Origin: JACVRW01 sp963751835
GTDB lineage: Bacteria > Actinomycetota > Thermoleophilia > Solirubrobacterales > Thermoleophilaceae
Direction of reading: 5' to 3'
Assembly: GCA_963751835.1 (NCBI GenBank)
Contig: CAVVWD010000036.1
Coordinates: 1 to 64,000 of the forward strand
Length of the DNA stretch: 64,000 bases
Shown: piece after piece, positions 1 through 8,399 of the stretch
How positions within the stretch are numbered: the first letter of the stretch is position 1
Layout of the letters: each line of letters opens with the position of its first letter
Translations under genes and position numbers: made by a program
Notes under the pieces: model-generated
The model's database searches: none
What the model was told of the DNA's origin: nothing
Seen by the model: only the letters and a program-made list of their open reading frames with translations

Positions 1-288
1 GCCGCCGGGCCCGAACTCAGGCAGGTCGCGGATTCCCTCGCGGGTCTGCCACTTGGAGAAGTTGTCCTCCATCGCGTCGATCAGCTCCCGCATGAAGCGC
101 GGCGAGAGGTTCACCCGGGACACCACGACGCCCGGGACCTCGCCCTCCTCGACCTCGTGGTCCACGCGCGCAAACGTGATCGTGAACTCGTAGTCCGAAT
201 GGGAGACGTTGGCGAAGTTGGCATAGTGGCCCGCCATCGTCTCCGGGTCGGTATGGATGTTGAAATGGCGCTCGCCGTCTTCGGGCAC
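1..288 (-). CDS. DUF3467 family protein (3' end outside window)
   Basis: The leftward frame from a GTG at 288 stays open to the window edge (96 codons), so the stop lies just outside. The sequence has the DUF3467 pattern: 'YANFANVSHSDYEFTITFARV' begins near residue 24, followed by 'VVSRVNLSPRFMRELIDAME'. This is a small widespread bacterial domain of unknown biochemical role, usually about 100 residues, so little is missing. It is divergent from rlmH with only 23 bp between the two starts, so promoters must overlap or sit inside the genes. No convincing ribosome binding site precedes the GTG, so the start is tentative. Confidence 0.75.
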   Translation of the reverse strand, partial: MPEDGERHFNIHTDPETMAGHYANFANVSHSDYEFTITFARVDHEVEEGEVPGVVVSRVNLSPRFMRELIDAMEDNFSKWQTREGIRDLPEFGPGG

Positions 289-311
289 GCGCGTAGTATC
301 GCAGCCGCCCT

Positions 312-716
312 ATGCGGATCTCGGTGATCGCGGTCGGCCGCCTGCGGCCGCCCTTCCAGGACGATGTCGAGCACTACCGCAAGCTGCTGGCGGGCCATGT
401 GAAGGTCGAGCTGGTGGAGGTGCGTCAGGACGAGAAGGTCGTGGCTCGCATCCCAGAGCGGGCGTTCAAGGTGCTGCTGGCGAGTGACGGCCGCGCCTTC
501 GACTCGGTCGAGTTCAGCCGCTGGCTCGAGGAGCGCCGCCAGGCCGGCCGCGACCTCTGCTTCGTCATCGGGGGCCCGCGCGGGCTCGACCTCGACGCTG
601 ACATGCGCCTGTCGCTGGGCCCGATGACCCTCCCGCACCAACTGGCCCGGGTCGTGATGCTCGAGCAGCTCTATCGTGCCCACAAGATCCTCGCCCGCGA
701 GCCCTATCACTATTAG
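312..716 (+). CDS. rlmH: 23S rRNA (pseudouridine-1915-N3)-methyltransferase RlmH
   Basis: A 134-residue SPOUT methyltransferase that methylates pseudouridine 1915 in helix 69 of 23S rRNA on assembled 70S ribosomes, using S-adenosylmethionine. The start 'MRISVIAVGRL', the SAM-knot loop 'FVIGGPRGL' (residues 84-92), 'LGPMTLPHQLARVVMLEQLY' (102-121) and the C-terminal 'PYHY' are all diagnostic. The glycine loop reads GGPRG rather than the commoner GGADG. The length matches a mini-SPOUT enzyme. It lies 10 bp upstream of argS on the same strand, so co-transcription of two translation genes is likely. Confidence 0.95.
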   Translation: MRISVIAVGRLRPPFQDDVEHYRKLLAGHVKVELVEVRQDEKVVARIPERAFKVLLASDGRAFDSVEFSRWLEERRQAGRDLCFVIGGPRGLDLDADMRLSLGPMTLPHQLARVVMLEQLYRAHKILAREPYHY

Positions 717-726
717 CCCCGCGCAC

Positions 727-2346
727 ATGGACCCGGTAGCCCAGCTTTCGAGCGCCGTCGAAGAGGCGGCGTCCGGCCTCGCCGGCAACGGCAGCATTGG
801 TTCCTCGCGGCTCGATCGCCCCAAGCGGGCGGATTTCGGCGACTACTCGTCGAACGCCGCCATGCTGCTCGCGCCCACAATGGGCGAGCAGCCGCGGGCG
901 ATCGCGGAGCGGCTCGGCGAGCGGCTCGGCGAGCAGCTCGGTGACACGGTCGAGAAGGTCGAGGTCGCGGGCCCCGGGTTCCTCAACCTGTTCATGGCCG
1001 ACCGCTGGTACCTCGAGGCGCTTGCCGGGATGCTCGAGTCGGGCGAGGAGTTCGGCCGCTCGACCGGCGGCGAGCACGTGAACCTGGAGTTCGTGAGCGC
1101 CAACCCCACCGGGCCGATCACGATCGCGTCGGCTCGCCACGCCGCCTACGGCGATTCGCTCGGGCGCGTCATGGAGCGGGCCGGTAACGAGGTCGAGCGC
1201 GAGTACTACGTGAACGACGCCGGGACGCAGGTGCGCCGCTTCGGCGAGTCGATCCAGGCCCGGGCGCGTGGGGAGGAGCCGCCCGAGGACGGCTATCGGG
1301 GCGACTACGTGGCCGAGCTGGCCGGGAGGATCGAGGGCGCCGCCGACGCGGAGCCCGGCGAGCTCGCCAGCCAGGGGATCGCGCTGATGATCGAGGGTGT
1401 GCGCGCCACGCTCGAGCGCTTTCGGGTGCGCATGGACAAGTTCTTCTTCGAGAGCACGCTGCACGATGCCGGCGCGATCGAGGAGGCGCTCCGGCGGCTC
1501 GACCAGCAGGGCGTCCTCTACGAGCACGAGGGCGCGCTCTGGATGCGCACCGGCCCCTACGGCGACGACAAGGACCGCGTGCTGCGCCGCTCGAACGGCG
1601 ACTACACCTACTTCGCCGCCGACGTCGCCTACCACCTGCACAAGCGCAGCCGCGAGTACGACCGGGCCCTCGACGTCTGGGGCGCGGACCACCACGGCCA
1701 CATCGCCAGAATGCGCGCCGCCTGGCAGGCGCTCGGCGGCGACCCCGACGCGTTCGAGGTCGTGATCATGCAGCTCGTCAACCTCACCGAGGGCGACGAG
1801 CGCGTGAAGATGTCCAAGCGGGCAGGGTCGATCGTGACCCTCGACGACCTGCTCGACGACATCGGCGTGGACGCCGCGCGCTGGTTTCTCGTCTCGCGCA
1901 GCAACGAGACCACGCTCGACCTCGACCTCGAGCTGGCGCGGCGGCAGTCGCAGGACAACCCCGTCTACTACGTGCAGTACGCCCACGCGCGGATCGCGTC
2001 GATCCTGCGCAAGGCGGGGGAGGAGCGCGTGGCGGCCGCGCTCGGCGCCGACCTGCGGGCGAGCTCGGAGCGCTTCCACCCGTCGGCGCGCGCGCTCGTC
2101 AAAAAGCTGCTCGAGCTGCCGGCGGAGGTCCGCGAGTCCGCCGAGCGCCGCGCCCCCCATCGCATGACGGTCTACGCGACCGAGACCGCGCAGGACTTCT
2201 CGGCCTTCTACCGCGACTGCCGCGTCGTCGGCGCCGCCGCCGAGGGCGGCGACGAGGACGTCCGCATCGCGACCTGCGTGATGGCGAAGCGGGTGCTCGC
2301 GCAGGCGCTCGACCTGCTCGGGGTCGAGGCTCCCGAGTCGATGTAG
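727..2346 (+). CDS. argS: Arginyl-tRNA synthetase
   Basis: Class I aminoacyl-tRNA synthetase charging tRNA-Arg, 539 residues from the ATG at 727. An upstream in-frame ATG at 676 would overlap rlmH and adds no homologous sequence, so 727 is preferred. It carries an N-terminal Add-1-like domain (1-95), the catalytic domain with 'FVSANPTGP' near 121, 'YYVNDAG' near 160, a clean KMSKR loop (362-365, VKMSKRAG) and a C-terminal DALR anticodon-binding domain ending 'AQALDLLGVEAPESM'. The HIGH signature is unusual: the usual P-L-H-V-G-H is P-I-T-I-A-S (130-135), lacking both histidines. The gene is otherwise intact and full length. Confidence 0.95.
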   Translation: MDPVAQLSSAVEEAASGLAGNGSIGSSRLDRPKRADFGDYSSNAAMLLAPTMGEQPRAIAERLGERLGEQLGDTVEKVEVAGPGFLNLFMADRWYLEALAGMLESGEEFGRSTGGEHVNLEFVSANPTGPITIASARHAAYGDSLGRVMERAGNEVEREYYVNDAGTQVRRFGESIQARARGEEPPEDGYRGDYVAELAGRIEGAADAEPGELASQGIALMIEGVRATLERFRVRMDKFFFESTLHDAGAIEEALRRLDQQGVLYEHEGALWMRTGPYGDDKDRVLRRSNGDYTYFAADVAYHLHKRSREYDRALDVWGADHHGHIARMRAAWQALGGDPDAFEVVIMQLVNLTEGDERVKMSKRAGSIVTLDDLLDDIGVDAARWFLVSRSNETTLDLDLELARRQSQDNPVYYVQYAHARIASILRKAGEERVAAALGADLRASSERFHPSARALVKKLLELPAEVRESAERRAPHRMTVYATETAQDFSAFYRDCRVVGAAAEGGDEDVRIATCVMAKRVLAQALDLLGVEAPESM

Positions 2347-2389
2347 CGCGAAGGCATTGCCCGCCGCGCCGATCGGGTAGGCACCGTTA

Positions 2390-3538
2390 GTGAGCTCTCC
2401 CCAGATCGCGCGCGTTGCGGTCACCGCCGTCTTCGCCCTGAACGGCGTGCTGTTCGCGTCGATCTTCTCGCGCCTGCCGGTGATCCAGGAGCGCACCGAC
2501 ATTGGCGACGGGGCGCTCGGGCTCGCCCTGCTCTGCTCGATGGTCGGGTTGCTCACGAGCCAGGTAGTGGCGGGCCCGCTGATCGTGCGGCTGGGGAGCC
2601 GCCCGCTGGTGATCGTGGGAGGGCTCGGCTACGCCGTGGGCCTCGTGCCGGTGGCACTCGCCGGCTCTTGGGGCTCGCTTGCCGGGGCATTCCTCTTTGT
2701 CGGCTTCGCGAACGGGCTGCTCGACGTCGCCATGAACACGCACGGTCTGACCGTCGAGAAGCGGCTCGGGCGACCGATCCTGTCAACGCTCCACGCGGCG
2801 TTCTCGTTCGGCGCGCTCGGGGGAGCGGCCGTCGGCGGGCTCGCGGCGGGCGCCGGCGTCGAGGTCGAGCCGCATCTCTTCAGCGTGGCGGCGGTGGGGG
2901 CGGCGAGCCTCATGATCGCGGGCCGTTTCCTGCTGCCGCCCGGCGCGGATGCGAGTCCCGAAGGTCCGCTCTTCGCCGTGCCGAGCCGCGCGCTCGCGCT
3001 GGTGGGGGCGTTCGCGTTCTGCGTGCTCCTGACGGAGGGAGCGGTGAACGACTGGTCGGCCGTCTATATCGAGGGCGAGCTCGATGCGGACGAGGCCACG
3101 GCCGCGGCAGGGCTCGCCTCCTTCTCGCTGACGATGGGAGTCGGACGCCTCTTCGGGGACCGTCTCAACGTCGCGCTCGGCCCAGTGCGCCTCGCTCGCG
3201 GTGGGGCCACCCTCGCCGCTGTCGGCATCGGCATCGCCTTGCTCGCCACTGGGCCCGGCCTCGCGCTGTTCGGCTTCGCCTGCACCGGGGTCGGGCTGGC
3301 CGGGCTGTTCCCGCTTGCCCTGCGTGCGGCCGCGGCGAAGGGGGAGACCGCGGGCCCCTCGGTCGCCGCGGTCTCCGCGGTGGGCTACCTCGGCTTCCTG
3401 GCAGGGCCGCCCACGATCGGCGGCATCGCCGAGCTCGCCGGCTTGCGCGCGGGACTCCTCCTGCTGGTCGTGCTGTGCGGGGTCGCCGCGCTGCTCGGCC
3501 CCGCGGTTCGCGCCCCGGCAGCACTCAGATCCCGCTGA
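2390..3538 (+). CDS. Major facilitator superfamily transporter
   Basis: A 382-residue, strongly hydrophobic protein with about 11-12 predicted membrane segments, starting at GTG 2390. The N-terminal helix pair with 'FASIFSRLPVIQERTDIGDG' and the loop 'LTSQVVAGPLIVRLGSRPL' (motif A-like) match the YbjJ/fucose-permease-like branch of MFS carriers. A second-half motif 'TMGVGRLFGDRL' is also typical. Substrate cannot be told from sequence. It sits 43 bp after argS and upstream of a cupin gene, with no operon logic that reveals a cargo. Shorter than the 12-TM average of about 400 residues but apparently complete. Confidence 0.8.
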   Translation: MSSPQIARVAVTAVFALNGVLFASIFSRLPVIQERTDIGDGALGLALLCSMVGLLTSQVVAGPLIVRLGSRPLVIVGGLGYAVGLVPVALAGSWGSLAGAFLFVGFANGLLDVAMNTHGLTVEKRLGRPILSTLHAAFSFGALGGAAVGGLAAGAGVEVEPHLFSVAAVGAASLMIAGRFLLPPGADASPEGPLFAVPSRALALVGAFAFCVLLTEGAVNDWSAVYIEGELDADEATAAAGLASFSLTMGVGRLFGDRLNVALGPVRLARGGATLAAVGIGIALLATGPGLALFGFACTGVGLAGLFPLALRAAAAKGETAGPSVAAVSAVGYLGFLAGPPTIGGIAELAGLRAGLLLLVVLCGVAALLGPAVRAPAALRSR

Positions 3539-3574
3539 CGCGCTCGCGCGCGGCTTGTCCTACGCTGCGGCCGA

Positions 3575-3925
3575 ATGGCTGACCCGGTCGACCTTGGTTC
3601 ACTTCAGTTCAGCCCCACTGCATGGCTGTTCGAGGGCGGCGAGCATGGTGCGAACAGCACGACGATCTTCGTTACCCGCACACCACCGGGCCGCGCGGTG
3701 GACCTCCACGTGCATCCCTACACGGAGACCTTCCTGCTGCTCGAGGGCCGCGGCCGCTGGACGGCCGGCGAGACCGTCGTCGAGCTCGTGCCGGAGCAGC
3801 TGCTGGTGGTGCCGCCCGAGACGCCTCACGGCTTCCGCAACACCGGCGACGTTCCGCTCCTCGTGATCTCGGTTCACGAATCCGGCGCCCTCGAGCAGAC
3901 CTTCACCGGCGAGGAACCCGCCTGA
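3575..3925 (+). CDS. Cupin-domain protein
   Basis: Single-domain cupin of 116 residues. Motif 1 is visible as 'DLHVHPYTETFLLLEGRGRW' (residues 43-62; H46, H48, E52 as metal ligands) and motif 2 as 'VVPPETPHGFRNTGD' (H90). These beta-barrel proteins bind a metal and act as dioxygenases, isomerases or ligand sensors; the substrate is not evident here. ATG at 3575 is the only reasonable start. It ends 6 bp before the convergent ccdA gene. Confidence 0.85.
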   Translation: MADPVDLGSLQFSPTAWLFEGGEHGANSTTIFVTRTPPGRAVDLHVHPYTETFLLLEGRGRWTAGETVVELVPEQLLVVPPETPHGFRNTGDVPLLVISVHESGALEQTFTGEEPA

Positions 3926-3931
3926 CGACCG

Positions 3932-4681
3932 TCAGATCTCGTTGAAGAAGTTGATCCCGAGGTCGTCCATCAGGCTGAGCGCCTCGGAATTCAGCCGAGT
4001 CAGCTCGTTCGTGAAGAGCAGCACGCCCATCACGATCAGGATGCTGCCGGACACGAGGGTGATCACGGTGTAGTGGTTACGGAAGAACTTGAACACTCCG
4101 GTGAACGTGGAGAAGGCGAGCGCGCTCAGGATGAACGGCACCGCCAGGCCGAACGCGTAGAACGCGAGCAGGACGCCTCCCTCCCCGACGGTGTCCTCGG
4201 TCGAGGCGGCAGTGAGGATCGCGCCGAGCGTCGGACCGGTGCAGGGCAGCCAGGCCACGGCGAACGCGAGCCCGGCAACGATCGGACCGCCGGTGTGCGC
4301 GCGCCGCATCAGCTCCTCCGGGCGCCATTCCTTGTTCAGCTTCGGGATGAACAGGGTCGCGATGAACAGCACGCCCAGGAGGACGATCACGACGCCCGAG
4401 ATCTGCCGGAGCAGCTGGCGGTTGTCCTGGAGCGTCTGGCCGAGGCCGGTGGCCGTCATCCCGAGCGCGACGAACATCGCGGTGAACGCGAGGCAGAAGA
4501 GCAGCGCGGGGCCGAGGACCTGGGCGCGGCCACGGCCCTCCTGGATCTCGGCGAACGACACGCCGGAGATCGTGGACAGGTAGCCCGGCACGAGCGGGAG
4601 CACACAGGGCGACACGAACGAGATGAAGCCGACCGCGAAGGCGGCGATCACCGTGGTGTCGACCGAGTCCGCCGCGATCAC
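3932..4681 (-). CDS. ccdA: Cytochrome c biogenesis thiol transporter CcdA
   Basis: Polytopic membrane protein of 249 residues that passes reducing equivalents from cytoplasmic thioredoxin to extracytoplasmic thiol-disulfide proteins. Six membrane segments are apparent. The two redox cysteines sit in the family motifs 'FVSPCVLPLVPGYL' (C26) and 'WLPCTGPTLGAI' (C147). It is the last gene of a leftward three-gene set (thioredoxin-like protein, ccmH, ccdA) with 4-bp ATGA overlaps, so the three are surely translated from one mRNA. The partner thioredoxin-fold protein at 5145-5696 is its likely electron acceptor. Confidence 0.93.
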   Translation of the reverse strand: MIAADSVDTTVIAAFAVGFISFVSPCVLPLVPGYLSTISGVSFAEIQEGRGRAQVLGPALLFCLAFTAMFVALGMTATGLGQTLQDNRQLLRQISGVVIVLLGVLFIATLFIPKLNKEWRPEELMRRAHTGGPIVAGLAFAVAWLPCTGPTLGAILTAASTEDTVGEGGVLLAFYAFGLAVPFILSALAFSTFTGVFKFFRNHYTVITLVSGSILIVMGVLLFTNELTRLNSEALSLMDDLGINFFNEI

Positions 4682-5148
4682 AGCTCGTAGCGCTCCATGT
4701 CCGCGTCCACGCGCGCACCATTCCCGGCCGGAGCCGGGGCATCCGGTCCGCGCGGCCGGGTGCCGCGCCAGCGCACGACCGCGAACGCGATTCCGCCCGC
4801 GGCCAGCACGAACGCGAGCGCGGGAATCAGGTACACGAGAACGTCACCGAGATCGTCGTCGCCCTCGTCGCCCGGCAGCGCGAGCACACCCTCGCCGAAC
4901 TGCGCCACCAGGGCCTGCTTGATCTCCTCCTTCGAGCGGCAGTCGTCGATCAGGCCTTGGATGTACTCGCGCTCGCGCTGCGCCTGCGGCGCCTCTGTGG
5001 CGAGTCCGAGCGGGGTGCCGCAGACCGGGCACATCACCTCGTCCTCCAGGTCGGCGAGCGTGGTCTGCGGGCAGCTCTGGCCGAGCGCGGCGGGAGCCGC
5101 GATCACAGCCGCAAGCAGCGCGGCCGCCAGCGCGGCCGCACGCCTCAT
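4678..5148 (-). CDS. ccmH: Cytochrome c maturation protein CcmH/CycL
   Basis: A 156-residue exported thiol-disulfide protein that handles apocytochrome c CXXCH cysteines before heme ligation. It has an N-terminal signal peptide (1-23, 'ALAAALLAAVIAAPAALG'), the family's redox motif in 'DEVMCPVCGTPL' (C40 and C43), the 'REYIQGLIDDCRSKEEIKQ' helix and 'FGEGVLALP', then one C-terminal membrane anchor (about 105-127) with a short tail. It overlaps the thioredoxin gene upstream and ccdA downstream by 4 bp each. Length is normal for CcmH without the fused CcmI TPR part. Confidence 0.92.
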   Translation of the reverse strand: MRRAAALAAALLAAVIAAPAALGQSCPQTTLADLEDEVMCPVCGTPLGLATEAPQAQREREYIQGLIDDCRSKEEIKQALVAQFGEGVLALPGDEGDDDLGDVLVYLIPALAFVLAAGGIAFAVVRWRGTRPRGPDAPAPAGNGARVDADMERYEL

Positions 5149-5696
5149 GCCCCCTCCAGGAGCGGCGCCACCTCCGCGTTCAGGAACGGCTCGTCGACCG
5201 GCCCGCGCCGGACGGCCGCGATGCGGCCCTCACGGTCGATCACGAAGGTTTCGGGATAGGCGACCACGCCAAAACTCTCGAGCGCAGCTCCGTCCTTGTC
5301 CTTCAGCATCGGATAGCTGAGCGCGTACTCGTCGATGAAGTCCCGCGCGTCGCCGGTCACGTCGAGCACGTCGACGCCGAGCACCGTCCCGCCCCTGTCC
5401 GCCATGCGTCGATGCCAGCGCTCCAGCAGCGGCGACTCCTCGCGGCAGGGCTTGCACCACGAGGCCCAGAAGTTGAGGACGACGACCTGGCCGCGGTAGT
5501 CCGCCAGCGAGCCGTTGCCCCGGCCGCTCAGCTTCGGCAGCTCGAGAACCGGGGCCCGCTCGCGCTCTCCACGCGCGAGCGCCTCCTCGACGCCACGGTC
5601 CGGCTCGTTCTGCGCGAGCCCGTAGGCGAGCAGCGCAACGAGCGCCCCAACGGCGCACAGAACTGCAATCGGAACCGGAGCGAGAACCCTCCTCAT
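5145..5696 (-). CDS. Membrane-anchored thioredoxin-like protein (CcmG/DsbE/ResA type)
   Basis: Thiol-disulfide oxidoreductase of 183 residues with an N-terminal membrane anchor (about 8-28) and an external thioredoxin fold. The active site is 'FWASWCKPCREE' (C81, C84), and the cis-proline segment 'VAYPETFVID' follows. Together with CcmH and CcdA it forms the reducing branch of cytochrome c maturation: CcdA supplies electrons, this protein reduces apocytochrome or CcmH disulfides. First gene of the leftward operon; its start lies about 45 bp from the tRNA-Gly gene, which runs the other way. Confidence 0.88.
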   Translation of the reverse strand: MRRVLAPVPIAVLCAVGALVALLAYGLAQNEPDRGVEEALARGERERAPVLELPKLSGRGNGSLADYRGQVVVLNFWASWCKPCREESPLLERWHRRMADRGGTVLGVDVLDVTGDARDFIDEYALSYPMLKDKDGAALESFGVVAYPETFVIDREGRIAAVRRGPVDEPFLNAEVAPLLEGA

Positions 5697-5723
5697 GGAC
5701 CGCCCAGAACCTTAGTGTCGGGC

Positions 5724-5729
5724 TAGAAT
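5724..5729 (+). promoter_or_regulatory. Possible -10 box of the tRNA-Gly gene
   Basis: TAGAAT (one mismatch to TATAAT) ends 11 bp before the first base of the tRNA, the right distance for a sigma-70-type -10 element. No good -35 hexamer was recognised in the expected place, so this is suggestive only. Confidence 0.35.
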
Positions 5730-5740
5730 CGCACCTCGAC

Positions 5741-5813
5741 GCGGACGTAGCTCAGTTGGTAGAGCGTCGGCTTCCCAAGCCGAAGGTCGCGGGTTCGAGA
5801 CCCGTCGTCCGCT
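5741..5813 (+). tRNA. tRNA-Gly (anticodon CCC)
   Basis: A 73-nt cloverleaf. The acceptor arm GCGGACG pairs with CGTCCGC (5806-5812) and the discriminator is U, as expected for bacterial tRNA-Gly. The D arm contains GCTCAGTTGGTAGAGC. The anticodon stem TCGGC/GCCGA encloses the loop TTCCCAA, giving anticodon CCC. The T arm is CGGGTTCGAGACCCG. The CCA end is not encoded. It reads codon GGG. The leftward reading frame of the neighbouring TMEM175 gene runs antisense through this tRNA because of a frameshift (see that gene). Confidence 0.97.
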
Positions 5814-5855
5814 TTTCTGGGTTTGGAACCGGCCTGACATTTCGCGCACCTCTCC

Positions 5856-6505
5856 TCAGGGTCGCGGGCGGGGACTCTCGCCTCGGATCGGGAACCAGTA
5901 AACGACGTTGAACGCGGCGATCGCGGCCACGCCCAGTACGGGTAGAGCGCCAGCAGGGCGCCGGTCGTGAGCCAGGCCAGGGCGAGTTGAAAGCGCCTGC
6001 TGATGGCGGTCGCGCCGGCGGCGTCAAGGGCTTCGCTGAGCAGCCGCTGACGGCAGGCGTACTGCCAGACGGCGTTGAACGTCAGCGCCGTCACGGCGAA
6101 CGCGATGCCGTAGAAGACGACGGCGGTTCGCTCGTCATGTCCGTCGCGCAGCGCCTCCGCAAGCACGGAGGTGGCGAACGGAAGGAACGCCACGACCATC
6201 AGCAGCAGCGTGTTCAGCAGCAGTACGAGCCGGTCGGCGGCACGGATGTGGTCGAACATCACGTGGTGGTTAACCCACACCTGTCCGATGAACAGGAATG
6301 TGACCGCGTAGGCGAGATAGGACGGCCACAGCTCGACAAGGCCATTCAGCAAGCTGCCGTCGTCCGTCGGAGGACTGATCTCCAGAACGAGCAGGGTTAC
6401 GGTGATCGCGAAGACCCCATCGCTGAACGCAACCAACCGCGTGGTGTCGCGGGACACCGAGGCCGGTTCGGCGGCCCCCGGCCTTGCCCCCGGGCGCTCG
6501 ACCAT
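5856..6505 (-). CDS. TMEM175-family (DUF1211) potassium channel-like protein, frameshifted near its 3' end
   Basis: The N-terminal signature 'RLVAFSDGVFAI' (residues 23-34, the RxxxFSDG motif of bacterial TMEM175 channels) and five to six membrane helices identify the family. The frame as sequenced continues past 'ALLALYPYWAW' and translates the antisense of tRNA-Gly, stopping only at 5723. That tail ('GSRTRDLRLGKPTLYQLS') is a tRNA artefact. Adding one base near 5938-5942 (CCGTAC to CCGGTAC on the coding strand) restores 'YPVLGVAAIAAFNVVYWFPI', the normal family end, with a TGA at 5858-5856. So either a one-base deletion mutation or a sequencing error. Coordinates given are those of the repaired gene. 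Confidence 0.75.
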
Positions 6506-6524
6506 GACCTCAGCGGGCTGCCAG

Positions 6525-8330
6525 TCACAGATCGAGGACTACGTCGTCGCGTGGCTGTGAGCAGCAGATGAGTGCGCTTCCGGCGGCGGGGGGTTCGACC
6601 GGGTCGGGGCTGTATTCGAGCTTGCCGGCGATGAGGGTGGTCTCGCAGTTGTGGCAGACGCCGGTGCGGCACGACCAACGGACGGGTACGTCGCATGCTT
6701 CGGCCAGTTCGAGCAGGCTCGTGTAGTCGCTGCTCCACGGGATGGCCAGGTCGCTGCGGGCGAACTCGATCATTGGGCCGTTTCCGGGTTGGCCGGCGGG
6801 TGGGTGGGGCGTCCGCGCAGGTGTTGCTGCGATGCCGGGCGTCACACCCGGTGCCGGGCCGAACGGTTCAGTGTGGATGCGTGAGGCGTCGATCCCCATC
6901 GCCGCCAGACCGGCGCTGATCTCCTCCATGAATGGTGTCGGCCCGCATAGGTATGCCTCGGCATCGCGCGGTGGCTCAAGTTCGGCTAGCAGTGGCGCGG
7001 TGAGACGGCCCGCGCTGTTGAAGTCGCGGCCTTCGAGGTCGTTCGGACCGGGACGGCTGTAGTACACGTGGGTGCGGACGTTCGGAAGCGACGCGAGGAG
7101 AGTCCGCGTCTCCCCGGCGAAGGAGTGGTCGCGGCTGCTGCGTGCGCCGTGCAGCCACCAGATCTCCCGATCGGAATGCTCCTCCGCCAATGCCTGAAGC
7201 ATCGCGAGAACCGGCGTGGCACCGATCCCGGCGCTGATCAGCAGCACAGGCGCATGCGTCCGGTCGAGGATGAAGGTGCCACGCGGTGCTGCGGTGTCGA
7301 GTTGGTCGCCGACGGACAGCCGGGTGTGGAGATAGCCGCTGGCGGCGCCATCCTGTTCGCGCTTGACGGTGATCCGGTAGTAGCCGGCGTCGGGCGGCCC
7401 CGAGAGGGAGTAGTTGCGGAGCACTGACCTCTGCGCGTTATCGGGCTGGATGCGGAGCGTGAGGTACTGGCCGGGGCCCGCGGCGGGGAGCGGTGCGCCG
7501 TCCGGGTCCTCTAGGCGGATCGAGATCACCGAATCGCACTCTCGGTCGATTCTGGTGACGGTGAGTCGGCGGAAGCCGGGCCAGGCCGGGGGCGGGCTAG
7601 CCCTGATCAGGCCGGCATTCCCGCTGCCGGGTTCTCCGTCGAGCAAGTCTTGGAACGACGTTTGCCAGCCGGCGCTCAGGGCGGGGATGCGCAGTGCGCG
7701 AAGCAGCAGCTGTCGCGGATGACCGGGGAGATAGAGGAGTGCGCTGACCTCGGCGACCGTCATCTGCTCTGGGCCGGATGCGACCTTGATGATCTCATCC
7801 CCCGCTTGCACCTCGCCCTCCTCGAGCACGCGGAAGTAGAAGCCGGGCCGCCGGTGTGACACGAGCAGGGCTGGAATGCGCGGGTCGTTCATCCGGATCC
7901 CGACGCGGTAGCAGGTCACACGGGGTTGCGTGACCTCGAAGACGGCGGTACCGATCTGGTAGCGGTCGCCGATGCAGACCTCGTCGTCGCTCAGTCCCTC
8001 GACGGTGAAGTTCTCGCCGAACTGTCCGTAGACGAAGTCGTCTCGTCCGAGCTCGCGTTCCCAGTGGCGATAGGAGTCGATCTGGTAGACGAAGACGGCG
8101 CGCTGCTCGCCGCCATGCCCGGCAAGATCGCCTTGCCCGTCGCCGTCGACGTTGAGCTTGCGCACGCGGCGAGGGCCGGTGACAGGGTCCTTGAAGACGC
8201 CGGTGAAGACCGTCCTCCCTTGCCAAGGTACGTCCTTCGGCCTGCCGACACTGACCGCCAGAAGGGTGTCAGCCGGGCGGCCTGCGGGCTGGGCTGACAC
8301 GGCTTGCTGGGACTTCGCTCTCATGCTCAT
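6525..8330 (-). CDS. MOSC domain-flavin reductase-2Fe-2S ferredoxin fusion
   Basis: A 601-residue three-part redox protein. Residues about 25-185 are a MOSC domain (sulfur/molybdenum-cofactor handling fold; 'GEQRAVFVYQ', 'GENFTVEG', 'PRVTCYRVGIRM' with a conserved cysteine). About 240-350 is an FNR-type FAD domain ('RNYSLSG'). About 355-475 is the NAD-binding part ('LLISAGIGATPVLAML'). The last 60 residues are a plant-type ferredoxin with cysteines C554, C559, C562 and C589/590 ('CRTGVCHNC'). Likely electron flow is NAD(P)H to FAD to 2Fe-2S to a molybdenum-linked or oxygenase partner; substrate unknown. ATG at 8330 or 8324 both fit. Confidence 0.85.
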   Translation of the reverse strand: MSMRAKSQQAVSAQPAGRPADTLLAVSVGRPKDVPWQGRTVFTGVFKDPVTGPRRVRKLNVDGDGQGDLAGHGGEQRAVFVYQIDSYRHWERELGRDDFVYGQFGENFTVEGLSDDEVCIGDRYQIGTAVFEVTQPRVTCYRVGIRMNDPRIPALLVSHRRPGFYFRVLEEGEVQAGDEIIKVASGPEQMTVAEVSALLYLPGHPRQLLLRALRIPALSAGWQTSFQDLLDGEPGSGNAGLIRASPPPAWPGFRRLTVTRIDRECDSVISIRLEDPDGAPLPAAGPGQYLTLRIQPDNAQRSVLRNYSLSGPPDAGYYRITVKREQDGAASGYLHTRLSVGDQLDTAAPRGTFILDRTHAPVLLISAGIGATPVLAMLQALAEEHSDREIWWLHGARSSRDHSFAGETRTLLASLPNVRTHVYYSRPGPNDLEGRDFNSAGRLTAPLLAELEPPRDAEAYLCGPTPFMEEISAGLAAMGIDASRIHTEPFGPAPGVTPGIAATPARTPHPPAGQPGNGPMIEFARSDLAIPWSSDYTSLLELAEACDVPVRWSCRTGVCHNCETTLIAGKLEYSPDPVEPPAAGSALICCSQPRDDVVLDL

Positions 8331-8399
8331 GCCTCCGCGGGGGCTGCATCTTCGACGAGCGGATGCCGCCAGTCTCGTCGACGCTGAGATTTGTGGTCG

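Noticed and set aside
5723..5855. C-terminal 'GSRTRDLRLGKPTLYQLS' tail of the channel protein
   Set aside because: This is the translated antisense of a tRNA gene reached through a frameshift, not a real protein end.
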